Made by a program: the position numbers and the translations under genes. Below the pieces are notes generated by a model that saw only the letters and a program-made list of their open reading frames with translations, was not told where the DNA came from and did not search any database. From Haloprofundus halophilus (GTDB lineage Archaea > Halobacteriota > Halobacteria > Halobacteriales > Haloferacaceae), in NCBI RefSeq assembly GCF_003439925.1, contig NZ_QQRR01000003.1:186001-250000 (forward strand): a stretch of 64,000 nt of DNA, in the 5' to 3' direction. The number at the start of each line of letters is the position of its first letter. Position 1 is the stretch's first letter. This document shows positions 43,547 to 52,785 of this stretch, piece after piece.

Positions 43547-45487
43547 TCAGATCTCGGAGATGCGAGCGTCCTCGTTCTCGATCGCCTGCGCGTCTTCGGG
43601 GAGGAGCGCGACGACGAGAAACTCGGCGTAGTCGGAGAGGTAATCGACGAGGCGGGCGATTCTGTCGGAGTCGATAGCCTCCAGCGAGTCGAGGAGCATG
43701 AACGGGACCGTCTCGTAGAGGTCGTGGACGAGGTAGCCCGCGAGCGCGAAGATGAGTCCCGTGACCTCCTGTTCGGACTCGCTGAGGTGGTCGACGGTGT
43801 CTTCGTACGTCGTCCCCGACTCGGTGCTGCGGACGATGTGTAGCTCGAACGTCGCCTTGTCGACTTTTCGTCGACCTTCGCGGACGCGACGCTCGACTCG
43901 TTCGATCCAGATTCGCTCGATGTTCGCGTACTCCAGAATACCGAGCACGGCGCCCATGTGTTCGTTGAATTCGGAGATCGCTTGCGTCTCGATCTGTTCG
44001 ATTCGGGTTCGGAGGTCGGTGAGCTCCTCGGCGATGCGTTCGCGCTCGTCGGCCAGTCGGCTCTCCGCCGCGAGTTCGTCTTCGATCTCGGAAATCTCGG
44101 CCTCCACGGACTCCAGCGAAGACTCCAGTCGACCGAGTTCGAATTCCAGTTCGTTCGCCTCCTTGTGGAGTTCGAGGATGTCGCTGAAGTCCTCCGATTC
44201 GAGGTCGTCGACCGTCTCTTCGAGCGCTGCCACCTCGTCGCCGAGTCGGTCACGCTCGTCGCGCTTGTCCGAAAGCGTCTCCTCGCGGCGGTCGAGTTCG
44301 TCTTCGACACGCCCGAGTTTCCCCCGAAGCGACTCCACCCGTTGTCGTCGTTTCTCGCGCGTTTTCTTCCGGGTCCGGAGCTCGCTGAGGTCGTCTTCGA
44401 TGTCGCGGACCGCGGTGAGTTTCTCCTTCCGGAGCGTGCGCAGTTGTTCGAGCGTCCGCTCGATGTTCTCTCTGTCGACGGTCGACCCGCAGGTCCAACA
44501 CGTGACGGCGTCGTCGTCGACGAGTTTGTCGGTGACCGCTTTCGACTCGTCCTCCGCTCTCAGCGTCGCGGTGACGGCACCGTCTTCGAGCATCTCCTCG
44601 TTGAACTTCAGCACGTTCTGCAGTTCGCTGACTTCGCTGCTGAGACGCTGTTTGCGCTCGCGTAGCTGGTCGATCCGTCGGTCGACCTCCTCGTCGGGGT
44701 CGTCGACCTCGTCGGCGAGTTCCTCCAGTTCGGCCTCGAGTTCGCGCCGTTCGCGCGTCAGCGACTCGATGCTCTCCTGTTCGAGGTCGATGTCCGACCG
44801 CACCGTCTCGAGGGCCGCGCGCCGGTCGCGGAGCTCGTCGAACTTCTGCTCCAGTTCGCGTTTCTCCTCCCGCGACTCGTCGACGTCGGAGCCGTGGTCG
44901 TCGATCTCGGCTTCCTTGTCGGCCAACTCCTCGCGTTTGGCTTCGAGTTCCTCACGCAGACGCGTGCGTTCTGACTCCAGTTCGGGAAGGTCGCGTTTCA
45001 GTTCCTGTAGTTCGTCCACACGGTCGTCGAGTCGCGATTTCTCGGTTTCGAGCTCCGAGATCTCGCGACGAATCGCGTCGGTGTCGACGGGCCGCATGAT
45101 GAGCTCTCGGAGGTCGACGTTCTGGGTGACCGCCCGTCGCGCCTCGTTGTTCCCGAGGAGGAACGCGAAGAGGTCGGCGACTTCCGCCTCGTCGAGGAAG
45201 GGCTCGCCGCTCGTGCTCACTCCGCCGCCGGTTCGCATCAGCGTTCGAGTGTACTGGTCGTCGCCGAGTTCGAGTTCGACGTGCCCCTCCTCGGCGTCGC
45301 CTTTGAGCGAGACTCGGTCGCTTCCCATCGCGGCCATAATCGCTTGCAGGAACGAGGTTCGGTTCGTCGCGTTTCGTCCCGCGAGCACCGTGATACCGGG
45401 CGGCAGTTCGACGGAAGTTTCGTCGATTCCGCCGACGTTCCTCACCGCGAATCGGGCGGGGTCCTCCTTCGTAACTGTCGATGACAT
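43547..45487 (-). CDS. sph: Archaea-specific SMC-related protein (Sph-like)
   Basis: A 646-residue SMC/Rad50-like ATPase. Head part 1 has GITVLAGRNATNRTSFLQAI (residues ~31-50); long coiled coils (roughly 130-320 and 340-500) flank a Rad50-hook-like CWTC (C330/C333). Head part 2 has the signature HLSESEQEVTGLIFALAGYL and Walker B VPFMLLDSLEAIDSDR. The Walker A loop ends NRTS, with Arg in place of the usual Lys, a trait I associate with this haloarchaeal family. Paired with rdfA. Promoter: TTTTTATATAGC about 30 bases upstream of the ATG. Confidence 0.92.
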   Translation of the reverse strand: MSSTVTKEDPARFAVRNVGGIDETSVELPPGITVLAGRNATNRTSFLQAIMAAMGSDRVSLKGDAEEGHVELELGDDQYTRTLMRTGGGVSTSGEPFLDEAEVADLFAFLLGNNEARRAVTQNVDLRELIMRPVDTDAIRREISELETEKSRLDDRVDELQELKRDLPELESERTRLREELEAKREELADKEAEIDDHGSDVDESREEKRELEQKFDELRDRRAALETVRSDIDLEQESIESLTRERRELEAELEELADEVDDPDEEVDRRIDQLRERKQRLSSEVSELQNVLKFNEEMLEDGAVTATLRAEDESKAVTDKLVDDDAVTCWTCGSTVDRENIERTLEQLRTLRKEKLTAVRDIEDDLSELRTRKKTREKRRQRVESLRGKLGRVEDELDRREETLSDKRDERDRLGDEVAALEETVDDLESEDFSDILELHKEANELEFELGRLESSLESVEAEISEIEDELAAESRLADERERIAEELTDLRTRIEQIETQAISEFNEHMGAVLGILEYANIERIWIERVERRVREGRRKVDKATFELHIVRSTESGTTYEDTVDHLSESEQEVTGLIFALAGYLVHDLYETVPFMLLDSLEAIDSDRIARLVDYLSDYAEFLVVALLPEDAQAIENEDARISEI

Positions 45488-45554
45488 AGATATGATTCTG
45501 TGTGGCTGCTATATAAAAATTTTCAGCCACGTCGGCTCGGCTCCCGAGTCCGCA

Positions 45555-45607
45555 CGCCGACACTCCAGGAGAGGGAAAACGGCCGACGCTCCAGAAGAGG
45601 GGAAAAC
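45555..45607. repeat. Imperfect tandem repeat upstream of sph
   Basis: Two ~26-base copies (45555-45579 and 45581-45607) share GCCGAC-CTCCAG-AGAGG-GAAAAC with a few substitutions; the first bases of a third copy (GCCGACGCG) follow. The repeat lies in the 255-base gap between sph and the ThuA-like gene, which otherwise holds no recognisable gene. Confidence 0.6.
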
Positions 45608-45742
45608 AGCCGACGCGGGCCGCGGAGAACGTCGTTCGATACCGAAGCGGAGACGTCCATCGCGGTTTCGTCGACGAAGCGGATATCGGCGAGGGCGGCG
45701 TCGACGGGGACCGAGTGGCCGACGTCGCCTCACGCCACCTGC

Positions 45743-46495
45743 TCAGTGGACCGTTCGGTCGTCACTCGTGTCGATGTCCTCTATCGGGTCGGCGTTGCCG
45801 TAGGTAGGTGACGGCTGGTTCTCGCCCGATGCGGCCCACTCGCAGGCGTTCGCGAGCACCTGCTGGATGTTTTCGTCGTGGTAAACCGGGTAGGTCTCGT
45901 GGCCGGGACGGAAGTAGAACACCTTCCCCGCGCCGCGGCGGTAGCAACAGCCCGAGCGGAACACTTCGCCGCCCTCGAACCAACTGTTGAAGACGAGGGT
46001 TTCGGGGGCGGGCACGTCGAACCGTTCGCCGTACATCTCCGCCTCCTCGAGTTCGAGGTAGTCGTCGTCGAGTCCGGCGACGATGGGGTGGCTCGGTTCG
46101 ACGATCCAGAGGCGTTCGCGTTCGGCGGCCTCGCGCCACTTCAGCGAACAGGTCGTGCCCATCAGCGACTTGAAAATCTTCGAGTAGTGCGCCGAGTGCA
46201 GCACGAGCAGACCCATCCCGTCGAGGACGCGTTCCTTGACTCGTTCGACGATCTCGTCGTCGACCTCGTCGTGGGCGGCGTGACCCCACCACGTCAGCAC
46301 GTCCGTGTCGTCGAGAACTTCCTCGGAGAGGCCGTGTTCGGGCTCGTCGAGCGTCGCCGTCCGCGTCTCGAAGCCGCGTTCTTCGAGCGCGTCGGCGATG
46401 ACCGCGTGGATGCCGTCGGGGTAGATGTCCGCGACGACGTCGCTTTCGCGCTCGTGGACGAACTCGTTCCAGACCGTGACTGTTGGGCGTGTCAT
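45743..46495 (-). CDS. ThuA-like (trehalose utilization) family protein
   Basis: A 250-residue glutamine-amidotransferase-like fold of the ThuA family: [90 protein letters not shown]. ThuA proteins take part in the 3-keto-trehalose type route of disaccharide use with Gfo/Idh/MocA dehydrogenases and TIM-barrel isomerases. The isomerase gene directly upstream on the same strand is consistent with that role. Confidence 0.92.
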   Translation of the reverse strand: MTRPTVTVWNEFVHERESDVVADIYPDGIHAVIADALEERGFETRTATLDEPEHGLSEEVLDDTDVLTWWGHAAHDEVDDEIVERVKERVLDGMGLLVLHSAHYSKIFKSLMGTTCSLKWREAAERERLWIVEPSHPIVAGLDDDYLELEEAEMYGERFDVPAPETLVFNSWFEGGEVFRSGCCYRRGAGKVFYFRPGHETYPVYHDENIQQVLANACEWAASGENQPSPTYGNADPIEDIDTSDDRTVH

Positions 46496-46608
46496 GTTTC
46501 ATCCGTCTCGTGCGTTCGGTAAGGATGTGTCGATGCGGGAAGCCCGAGGCGTGTAGTCGAGAGAGTGCGCCGCCGAAAACGGACGTCCAGAAGAGGAGAC
46601 AGACGAGG

Positions 46609-47340
46609 TCAGAACTGTTCGAGGACGTCCACACCGCCGCGCATCGAAGCCATCGGGTCCTCCGGTTCGTCGTGTTCGTAGATAGCCCACTCGATATCGC
46701 TTTCGCGGACGGCCTTCGCGCATCGTTCGACGTCGAGCACGCCGTCGCCGACTTCTCTCGGCGTTCTGTCGGCCTCGGCGTCCGAAACGTGAACGAGCGG
46801 TACTCGGTCGCCCCACTGCTCTAAGAAGGAGACGGGGTCGCCGCCGCCGACCGTGACCCATCCGAGGTCGACCTCGAATCCGAGCGGCGCGTCCGAGTGC
46901 TCCGCGAGCAACTCGAGGGCGGGAGTGCCGTCGACCAGTTCGTACTCGTGGTCGTGGTTGTGATAGCAGAGGTCGATACCGCGGTCGGCGAGCGTCTCCG
47001 CCGCCTCGGTCAACCGAGTCGCTGTCTCCCGGACGGCCGCCTCGCTCTCGAACCGTTCGGCGTCGAGCCACGGAACGACGAACCGGTCGCAGCCGAGCGC
47101 ACGGTAGAACTCGACGGTGTCGTCGAGATTGTCCTCGATAGCGCCGAGGCCGACGTGCGCCGAGACGGTCTCCAGACCGGTCTCGTCGAGCGCGGCGGTC
47201 ACCGCATCGAGGTCGGCCTCGTGGACGCGTTGGGCGAACTCGACGCCCTCGTAGCCTGCGTCCCCGACCTCTCTCAGTAACGTTTCGAGCGGTTCGTCGA
47301 CGTTTCGGAGCGTGTACAGCTGGATTGCGGAGTGTGCCAT
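46609..47340 (-). CDS. Sugar phosphate isomerase/epimerase (TIM barrel)
   Basis: A 243-residue paralogue of the 1871-2629 protein: MAHSAIQLYTLRNVDEPLE start, GYEGVEFAQR, DLCYHNHDHEYEL with metal ligands, LGFEVDLGWV, VHVSDAE, IYEHDEPEDP. The ATG at 47340 is preferred to a longer frame start; a TATA-like GATTTTACGG lies ~25-30 bases upstream. It precedes the ThuA-like gene by 113 bases on the same strand, so they probably form a small keto-sugar-processing unit. Confidence 0.9.
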   Translation of the reverse strand: MAHSAIQLYTLRNVDEPLETLLREVGDAGYEGVEFAQRVHEADLDAVTAALDETGLETVSAHVGLGAIEDNLDDTVEFYRALGCDRFVVPWLDAERFESEAAVRETATRLTEAAETLADRGIDLCYHNHDHEYELVDGTPALELLAEHSDAPLGFEVDLGWVTVGGGDPVSFLEQWGDRVPLVHVSDAEADRTPREVGDGVLDVERCAKAVRESDIEWAIYEHDEPEDPMASMRGGVDVLEQF

Positions 47341-47880
47341 GGACCTACGTGGACGAGTAGCCGTAAAATCGTTGCTCTTCGAGAGATTCACACGACACGT
47401 CGAGGAGACCCTCCTCGATTGGGAAGCGGTGCGTAACCGAGGGAGTCGAAGATGTCCTCGAAAGCAAGCGTCGGGACGAATAGCCGTATCGGCCGCGGAG
47501 GCGACACTGATGTCCCTCGCACGGGTGTCATAACATGCTTATTGTTGTTATTCTGAATCGGCCGTAGATGCTTCGGAGGGAGATATCGGCCAAGTTCACA
47601 GCGTGCACTGACAGCGAACGAAACCGCCGGTCGCACCGCCACCGCGTCGACCCCTCCAGACAGCCGTAGCTCGGGAGAGGAAGACGACAGGCGGGAGATT
47701 ACCGATTCGAGCGTTAATCTGACGACGAGGTCCTACTTAAAGTCCCGAATAGCCGGACTCGGAACCGTATTTTCGTGAACTGAGAGAATACGGTCATTCC
47801 GGCCAGCGATCCGCCTATTTCGGTCGTTGTAACCTCGACAAAGGCTAACAGTAGACGAACGACCGGTCAAACGGGGAAAA
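47341..47880. other. Intergenic region between isomerase and iclR-type gene
   Basis: About 540 bases with no secure gene on either strand; all open frames are short and have skewed, shadow-like composition. It contains the isomerase promoter at its left end and an AT-richer segment (about 47530-47560, ACATGCTTATTGTTGTTATT). Confidence 0.5.
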
Positions 47881-48624
47881 TTACTGGTAGATGATGTTGA
47901 GTTCGATCTCGTCGACCGTGCCGAGCAGGAGGTCGACGATTTCGTCCTGGTATCGCTCCGCACGCATCCGGTGTGCGGGCCCCGAAACGCTGAGTCCGCC
48001 GACGACGCCGCCCGCTCTGTCGAGAATCGCCGCTCCGACGGCGATCTGTTTGTGAATCCGTTCTTCGTCGTTGATAGAGTACCCCCGTTCCCGAACTGCA
48101 TCTAACTCCGCGAACAGTTCGTCCTCGTCGGTGATGCTGTTCTCGGTGTGGGCTTCGAGGCCGTGTTCGTCGAGTATCTCTCGGACCGTCGACTCGGGGA
48201 GATACGCGAGAATCGCTTTGCCTGCGGCAGTCGGGGCGAGGTCGGCAATTTTTCCCATCCGCACGTCCGCCTGAACCGCTCTCTCGCCCTCTGCGCTCGT
48301 GTAGAGGTAGATTCCCCGCCCGCCGTGTTCGACGATGAACTGCACGCGCTCACCGGTCCTCTCGGCCAACGCCGACACTCTCGGTCGGACGAGTTCGTAC
48401 TCGCGTTTGTTGTGGAGGATGTGACCGCCGTAGTAGAGAAACTGCAGTCCGAGCGTGTAGATGTCGCCGTCGCTTCGAACGAACCCGTGTCGCTTCAACG
48501 CCGAGAGGTGCGCGTGGACGGTACTCGTCGGCATCTCCAACCGGTCGCTCAACTCCGAAACCCTCGACCCTTCGGCCTCCACGAGGGCGTCGAGGATTCG
48601 CACCGTCTTGTCGATTGTTTTCAT
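47881..48624 (-). CDS. IclR family transcriptional regulator
   Basis: A 247-residue regulator starting MKTIDKTVRILDALVEAEGS. The winged-helix part (LSDRLEMPTSTVHAHLSALK, GDIYTLGLQFL) and the effector domain (LAPTAAGKAILAYLPESTVR, then VGAAILDRAGGVVGGLSVSG) are typical. Upstream CTTTATATACTGG about 30 bases before the ATG is a good TATA/BRE. It probably governs the neighbouring ThuA/isomerase genes on the left or the BASS/FAH genes on the right; the sequence does not decide. Confidence 0.93.
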   Translation of the reverse strand: MKTIDKTVRILDALVEAEGSRVSELSDRLEMPTSTVHAHLSALKRHGFVRSDGDIYTLGLQFLYYGGHILHNKREYELVRPRVSALAERTGERVQFIVEHGGRGIYLYTSAEGERAVQADVRMGKIADLAPTAAGKAILAYLPESTVREILDEHGLEAHTENSITDEDELFAELDAVRERGYSINDEERIHKQIAVGAAILDRAGGVVGGLSVSGPAHRMRAERYQDEIVDLLLGTVDEIELNIIYQ

Positions 48625-49002
48625 GCCAGGTGTTAACGACAACCAGTATATAAAGTTCACTATCGATGGATAGGGAACGCGAGTGGCGGCGTACCGATAT
48701 AAAGCCGCGCCGAAAGACAGGCGAAAAGGCGGCAAATTTGGACTCGTACACCAGCAATATGGAACGAGTTCGAGGTTCGTTCCTGCTCCACAGCGTGGAA
48801 AGTTACCGTGCGATAGGGTGGTGGCAGCGACCGTGAGTGGGTGCAAACAGCAGTAGTCTGTCAAGACTGGGACGACCGGAACAGATACGTAAGTCGACTC
48901 AGTTTACCGTCGTGGGATTCGTGGCCGCCGAGAATGGCCGCTCCCGTCGGAGACCAAAGATGGCAATCAAAGGAGACGAGGAGGGGAGTCCGTAGGCCAG
49001 AT
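48625..49002. promoter_or_regulatory. Promoter region left of the BASS-type gene
   Basis: A 378-base gap. It holds the iclR promoter (read leftward), the short dyad CTATC-GATG-GATAG (48660-48673) and another TATA-like CGATATAAAG (about 48695-48704) that could start a rightward transcript. No convincing ORF; the frame upstream of the BASS start (from 48841) is not membrane-like. Confidence 0.5.
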
Positions 49003-49929
49003 ATGGAACGCGCTCGCCACTTCGACAATCTGTTGTTAGTTCTCGTCACAGTCGTCAGCGGCGTAGCGCTGCCGGGGTTAGGTCCGTACACGGAGCCGCT
49101 CATCACTCCGCTCGTCGCCTTTCTCGTCTACAGTTCGTTGCGGGGGTTGCGCTTCGGCGAGATCAGTTTGGCGTCGTACGGGGGTGTACTCGCGCTCTCG
49201 CTGGCGATATCGTACGTCGTGCTCCCGGTCGGCGGGATGCAAATCGCATCGCGGTTCCTCTCCGGCGGGGCGTTGACCGGCATCGCTATCGTGTTAGCGG
49301 TTCCGACGACGACCGGCAGCGCGATTATCTGGACGCGACTGTCCGACGGCGACGACCAACTGTCGACGTTCATCTCCGTCGTCTCGTTGCTGGTGTCGCC
49401 TATCGCGACGCCGCTGGTCTTTCGGAGTCTCGTCGACTCGCAGACGCAGACGCCAGTGGAGACGATGCTCGTCAATCTCGTCGTCGTCGTCGGCGGCGGT
49501 ATCGCACTGACCCTCCTCGTGCCGAAGCGTGCCGTCTCGTCGAAGCGGGTAGACCGAGCAGCGACGTTGGCTATCATGGTCCTCATCTACTCGGGAGTAG
49601 CGAACCTCGACCTCGTCTCGGTCGAGGCGGCCGAATTTCTCCCGCTGGTAGGGGTCACGCTGTTGCTTCTGAGCGGCGGGCTGTTCCTCTCGGTTCTCGT
49701 CGGGTACGGGGTGAGACTGGAGTACGCGACGATGGTGCCGCTGTTCTTCACGAGCACGCTGAAGAACCTCGGAATCGCGCTGTTCATCTCGTTTTCCTAC
49801 CCAGCCTCGATGACCGTCGCTGCGATCGTGACCTACTACGTCGCCCAACAACTGCTCAGCGCCGCCATTGCGGACCTCGCCCCAACGAGTTCGGTGACTC
49901 GAACGGACGAGAGGAGGCGGCCGCGGTGA
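49003..49929 (+). CDS. Bile acid:sodium symporter (BASS) family transporter
   Basis: A 308-residue membrane protein with nine to ten hydrophobic helices; the ATG at 49003 starts MERARHFDNLLLVLVTVVSG. Family-like blocks are GGALTGIAIVLAVPTTTGSA (the crossover Pro/Thr/Ser region), LVSPIATPLVF and FFTSTLKNLGIALFISFSYP. The BASS family carries organic anions such as bile acids, pantothenate or keto acids with sodium. Followed by a fumarylacetoacetate-hydrolase gene, so an organic acid substrate is plausible. Confidence 0.88.
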   Translation: MERARHFDNLLLVLVTVVSGVALPGLGPYTEPLITPLVAFLVYSSLRGLRFGEISLASYGGVLALSLAISYVVLPVGGMQIASRFLSGGALTGIAIVLAVPTTTGSAIIWTRLSDGDDQLSTFISVVSLLVSPIATPLVFRSLVDSQTQTPVETMLVNLVVVVGGGIALTLLVPKRAVSSKRVDRAATLAIMVLIYSGVANLDLVSVEAAEFLPLVGVTLLLLSGGLFLSVLVGYGVRLEYATMVPLFFTSTLKNLGIALFISFSYPASMTVAAIVTYYVAQQLLSAAIADLAPTSSVTRTDERRRPR

Positions 49930-50008
49930 CGGTGTTCGGTGTTGCGAGAATTGGCACGTCCCGAACCTATATGTACTGCATCGGATAACCGATTCAATCG
50001 AGGAACCT

Positions 50009-50803
50009 ATGCGAAAAGTACGATTTGTCGACCAGTCGGGAGCGGTTCGAGAGGGAGAATGGAACGACGACGAGATCGAGTTCGGCGGTGAGACGTACGA
50101 CCCCGAAGCGGTCGACGTGCTACCGCCGTGCGAACCGTCGAAGATCGTCTGCGTCGCCGCGAACTACATAGAGCACATCAAAGAGGCCGGGCGGAGTATC
50201 CCCGAGGATCTGCCGCCGCGACCCGGTTTCTTCCTCAAGGGACCGAACGCGGTCGCGGGACACGGCGACACCGTGACGCTCCCGACGCCGGCGGCGACCG
50301 AGGAGGAGATGGCCGGTCGAGAGAAGGGCGACATCGAACTCGGACAGGGCCGAATGGACTACGAGGCGGAGTTCGGCGTCGTCATCGGCGAGCAGTGTCG
50401 AAACGTCTCGGAGGACGACTACATGGACGTCGTCGCGGGGTACACGTGCCTCAACGACATCTCCAACCGCGACGACCAGGACCTCGAACGGAACTGGGTC
50501 CGGGGGAAGGCGTTCGACGGCTCCGCGCCGATCGGCCCCGTTCTCGCGACGCCGGACGAAGTGCCGGAAGAACCGCGTGTACGTCTCTGGTTGAACGGTG
50601 AGAAGCGCCAGGACTCCGACGACGACGAACTCGTCTTCCCGGTGTCGAAGGCGATCAGCGACGTGACCCGCTTCCTGACGTTGGAACCGGGTGACATCGT
50701 CGCGATGGGGACGACCGTCGGCGTCGGGCCGCTGAGCGACGGCGACCACGTGGAGATCGAGGTCGAGGGAGTCGGTCGGTTGGAGCACTACGTCGAGGCG
50801 TAA
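50009..50803 (+). CDS. Fumarylacetoacetate hydrolase (FAH) family protein, copy 1
   Basis: A 264-residue metal-dependent hydrolase of the FAH superfamily. Core blocks are SKIVCVAANYIEHI, GPNAVAGHGDTVTLP, RMDYEAEFGVVIGE with the two Glu ligands, CLNDISNRDDQ with the Asp ligand, and GSAPIGPVLATPDE. Compared with copy 2 (58135-58908) it has an insertion of about 18 residues before DYEAE. Members cleave C-C bonds or hydrolyse 2,4-diketo acids from sugar-acid or aromatic breakdown. TATA-like CTATATGTA about 35 bases upstream. Confidence 0.92.
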   Translation: MRKVRFVDQSGAVREGEWNDDEIEFGGETYDPEAVDVLPPCEPSKIVCVAANYIEHIKEAGRSIPEDLPPRPGFFLKGPNAVAGHGDTVTLPTPAATEEEMAGREKGDIELGQGRMDYEAEFGVVIGEQCRNVSEDDYMDVVAGYTCLNDISNRDDQDLERNWVRGKAFDGSAPIGPVLATPDEVPEEPRVRLWLNGEKRQDSDDDELVFPVSKAISDVTRFLTLEPGDIVAMGTTVGVGPLSDGDHVEIEVEGVGRLEHYVEA

Positions 50804-50932
50804 TCTGCTTCGACAGACAGTCACATCACTGCGAATCGCGCTGCGTCGAGGCGGCATTCGTCTCGACGGCCCGGAACGTTACGATCGTCATAAACAATAG
50901 TATTATATCCGAGTCGACGCTTCGCTACGGAT

Positions 50933-51598
50933 ATGAGTGGCCCCACGGGTAACGAGTCGCTGTTTTCGAGTGGCGTGTTGGTCGTTCGAGACGACACCGT
51001 CTCCGTCTCCGAGTCGTTCGTCTCGGCGGTCGAGGAGTACCTGACCGCGTTCGAGGAGTCGCCGTCCGACGACCTCGTTCGAGAGGTTTCGACCCGACTC
51101 GGCGACGAGACGCTCGTCGACGCCTTTGTCGAACTCGGACGAAAGGACCCGCGGTCGGTCGCCGAACTCTGCGCACTGGCCGACAAGCGGGAGACGTCGA
51201 CCGCGGCCGAGTTGCTCTCCGTACTGCCAGTTCTGCGGCTCTTCCGGCCGAACTCGACGCTCGAAGCCGGCGTCCCCGACGGTGCGATACCGGTTCCAGC
51301 CGACCACCTGCCCGCGCTATCGAGAGTGTACTCACCCCTCGCCGTGTACGTCTGGCTTGACGACTGCCCGCCGTGCGATTCGCTGAAATCGCGGCTCGAA
51401 TCCCTGTTCGAAGAGCCTCGTGGAATGCAGTTGTTCGCGGTGTACGGTCCCGACTATCAGGAGTTCCTCGCCCGAGAGTACCACGTGACCGCGGGGCCGG
51501 CGCTGCTGTTCTTCCGAGACGGCGACGTCGACGTCCGACTCTACGGCGACCAGAGCGACAGCGCCATCGAAACCGAACTCCGGCGCGTCCAACAGTAA
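50933..51598 (+). CDS. Thioredoxin-fold protein with CPPC motif and N-terminal extension
   Basis: A 221-residue protein. The C-terminal ~110 residues form a thioredoxin fold with active site DDCPPCDSLKSRLE and the cis-Pro region TAGPALLFFRDGDVDV. The first ~110 residues (FVSAVEEYLTAFEESPSDDL, then FVELGRKDPRSVAELCALAD) are helical and not found in simple thioredoxins. No signal peptide, so cytosolic. CPPC is an uncommon variant that tunes redox potential; it could be a disulfide reductase. Confidence 0.85.
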   Translation: MSGPTGNESLFSSGVLVVRDDTVSVSESFVSAVEEYLTAFEESPSDDLVREVSTRLGDETLVDAFVELGRKDPRSVAELCALADKRETSTAAELLSVLPVLRLFRPNSTLEAGVPDGAIPVPADHLPALSRVYSPLAVYVWLDDCPPCDSLKSRLESLFEEPRGMQLFAVYGPDYQEFLAREYHVTAGPALLFFRDGDVDVRLYGDQSDSAIETELRRVQQ

Positions 51599-51878
51599 GG
51601 CCACTTTCGGTCTCCGCGTGGACTCTCGAACGTCGACGATACGGCGGGGTCGGAGGCGGTGCCGCGGTGACTGCAGCGACTGCGGAGTCATCGACAGCGC
51701 TTCGCTACCGTCGTACCGGCGGTTAGAGACCTATAACGGAGGATATCTACCTCTCCGAAAATCTTATTAAAGTAGGTGATTTGGGAACAACCGTCACATT
51801 AGGGAGATTAGATAAAATGCACACTACCATATCAGTCGGGTACTCGAGAAAACACGATACGGACTGGGCACCTCACCC

Positions 51879-52784
51879 ATGAGTATCGCAAACAAGATAG
51901 ACAGCGTTCGAGGCAGTGATTACGGAATCGTGCTCTCGAACACACTGAGAAAGTTGCTCCGAGAGCGGATGACCCGATTCGCCTTCTTCGGACTCCTCTT
52001 CGTCTTGCTGCTCGGCCTCCTCGGTCCCATGCTCGCACCGTACGACTACAGCGCCCAGCAGCGAACCGCCGACGGAGACCTGAAACGGTACGTCTCGCCC
52101 TCGCTCGAACACCCGCTGGGGACGAACGACCGCGGTGAAGACGTCGCCTCGCGGCTGTTGTTCGGCGCTCGGGCGACAGTCATCACCGGCATGCTCGCTG
52201 GAACGCTCATGCTGTCGATAGGGCTGCTCGTCGGCGTCGTCGCGGGGTACGTGGGTGGACGGTCCGAGGAGGTGCTCATGCGGTTCGTCGACCTGATGTA
52301 CGGGATTCCGTTCATCCCCTTCGCGATCGTCCTCATCACGTTCTTCGGGGCGGGGTTCTACACGACGATAGCGATAATCGGACTCGTCCTCTGGCGGTTC
52401 ATCGCCCGTGTCATCAGATCGCAGGTGCTACAGATCAAACAGCGCGAGTACATCATGGCGGCGAAGGCGTCCGGCGCGAGCACCTCCTGGATCATCCGAA
52501 AGCACATTCTCCCGAACATCGCAAACATGGCGGCGCTGTTTTTCGCCATGGGCGTCGGTCTGGCGATTCTCGAACAGGCCGGACTGTCGTTCATCGGCGT
52601 GACCGACCCCTTCATCCCGACGTGGGGTATCATGCTGCGAAACGCTCACCAGTCGGGTAGCGTCGTGGAAGCGTGGTGGTGGTCGTTCCCGCCGGGAATC
52701 ATGATCTCGGTGACCGTCCTCTCGCTGTACCTGCTCGGACGCGGGTACGAACAGTCGACCGAGAACGACGAGGTAGTAGTCTAA
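51879..52784 (+). CDS. Dpp/Opp-type ABC transporter permease (DppC-like)
   Basis: A 301-residue membrane protein with an N-terminal cytoplasmic segment and about six helices. The EAA loop EYIMAAKASGASTSWIIRKHILPNI and the N-terminal HPLGTNDRGEDVASRLLFGA are hallmarks of DppC/OppC. The gene opens a run of five transporter genes, all on the plus strand, with a TATA-like TCTTATTAAAG about 110 bases upstream. Confidence 0.95.
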   Translation: MSIANKIDSVRGSDYGIVLSNTLRKLLRERMTRFAFFGLLFVLLLGLLGPMLAPYDYSAQQRTADGDLKRYVSPSLEHPLGTNDRGEDVASRLLFGARATVITGMLAGTLMLSIGLLVGVVAGYVGGRSEEVLMRFVDLMYGIPFIPFAIVLITFFGAGFYTTIAIIGLVLWRFIARVIRSQVLQIKQREYIMAAKASGASTSWIIRKHILPNIANMAALFFAMGVGLAILEQAGLSFIGVTDPFIPTWGIMLRNAHQSGSVVEAWWWSFPPGIMISVTVLSLYLLGRGYEQSTENDEVVV

Positions 52785-52785
52785 C

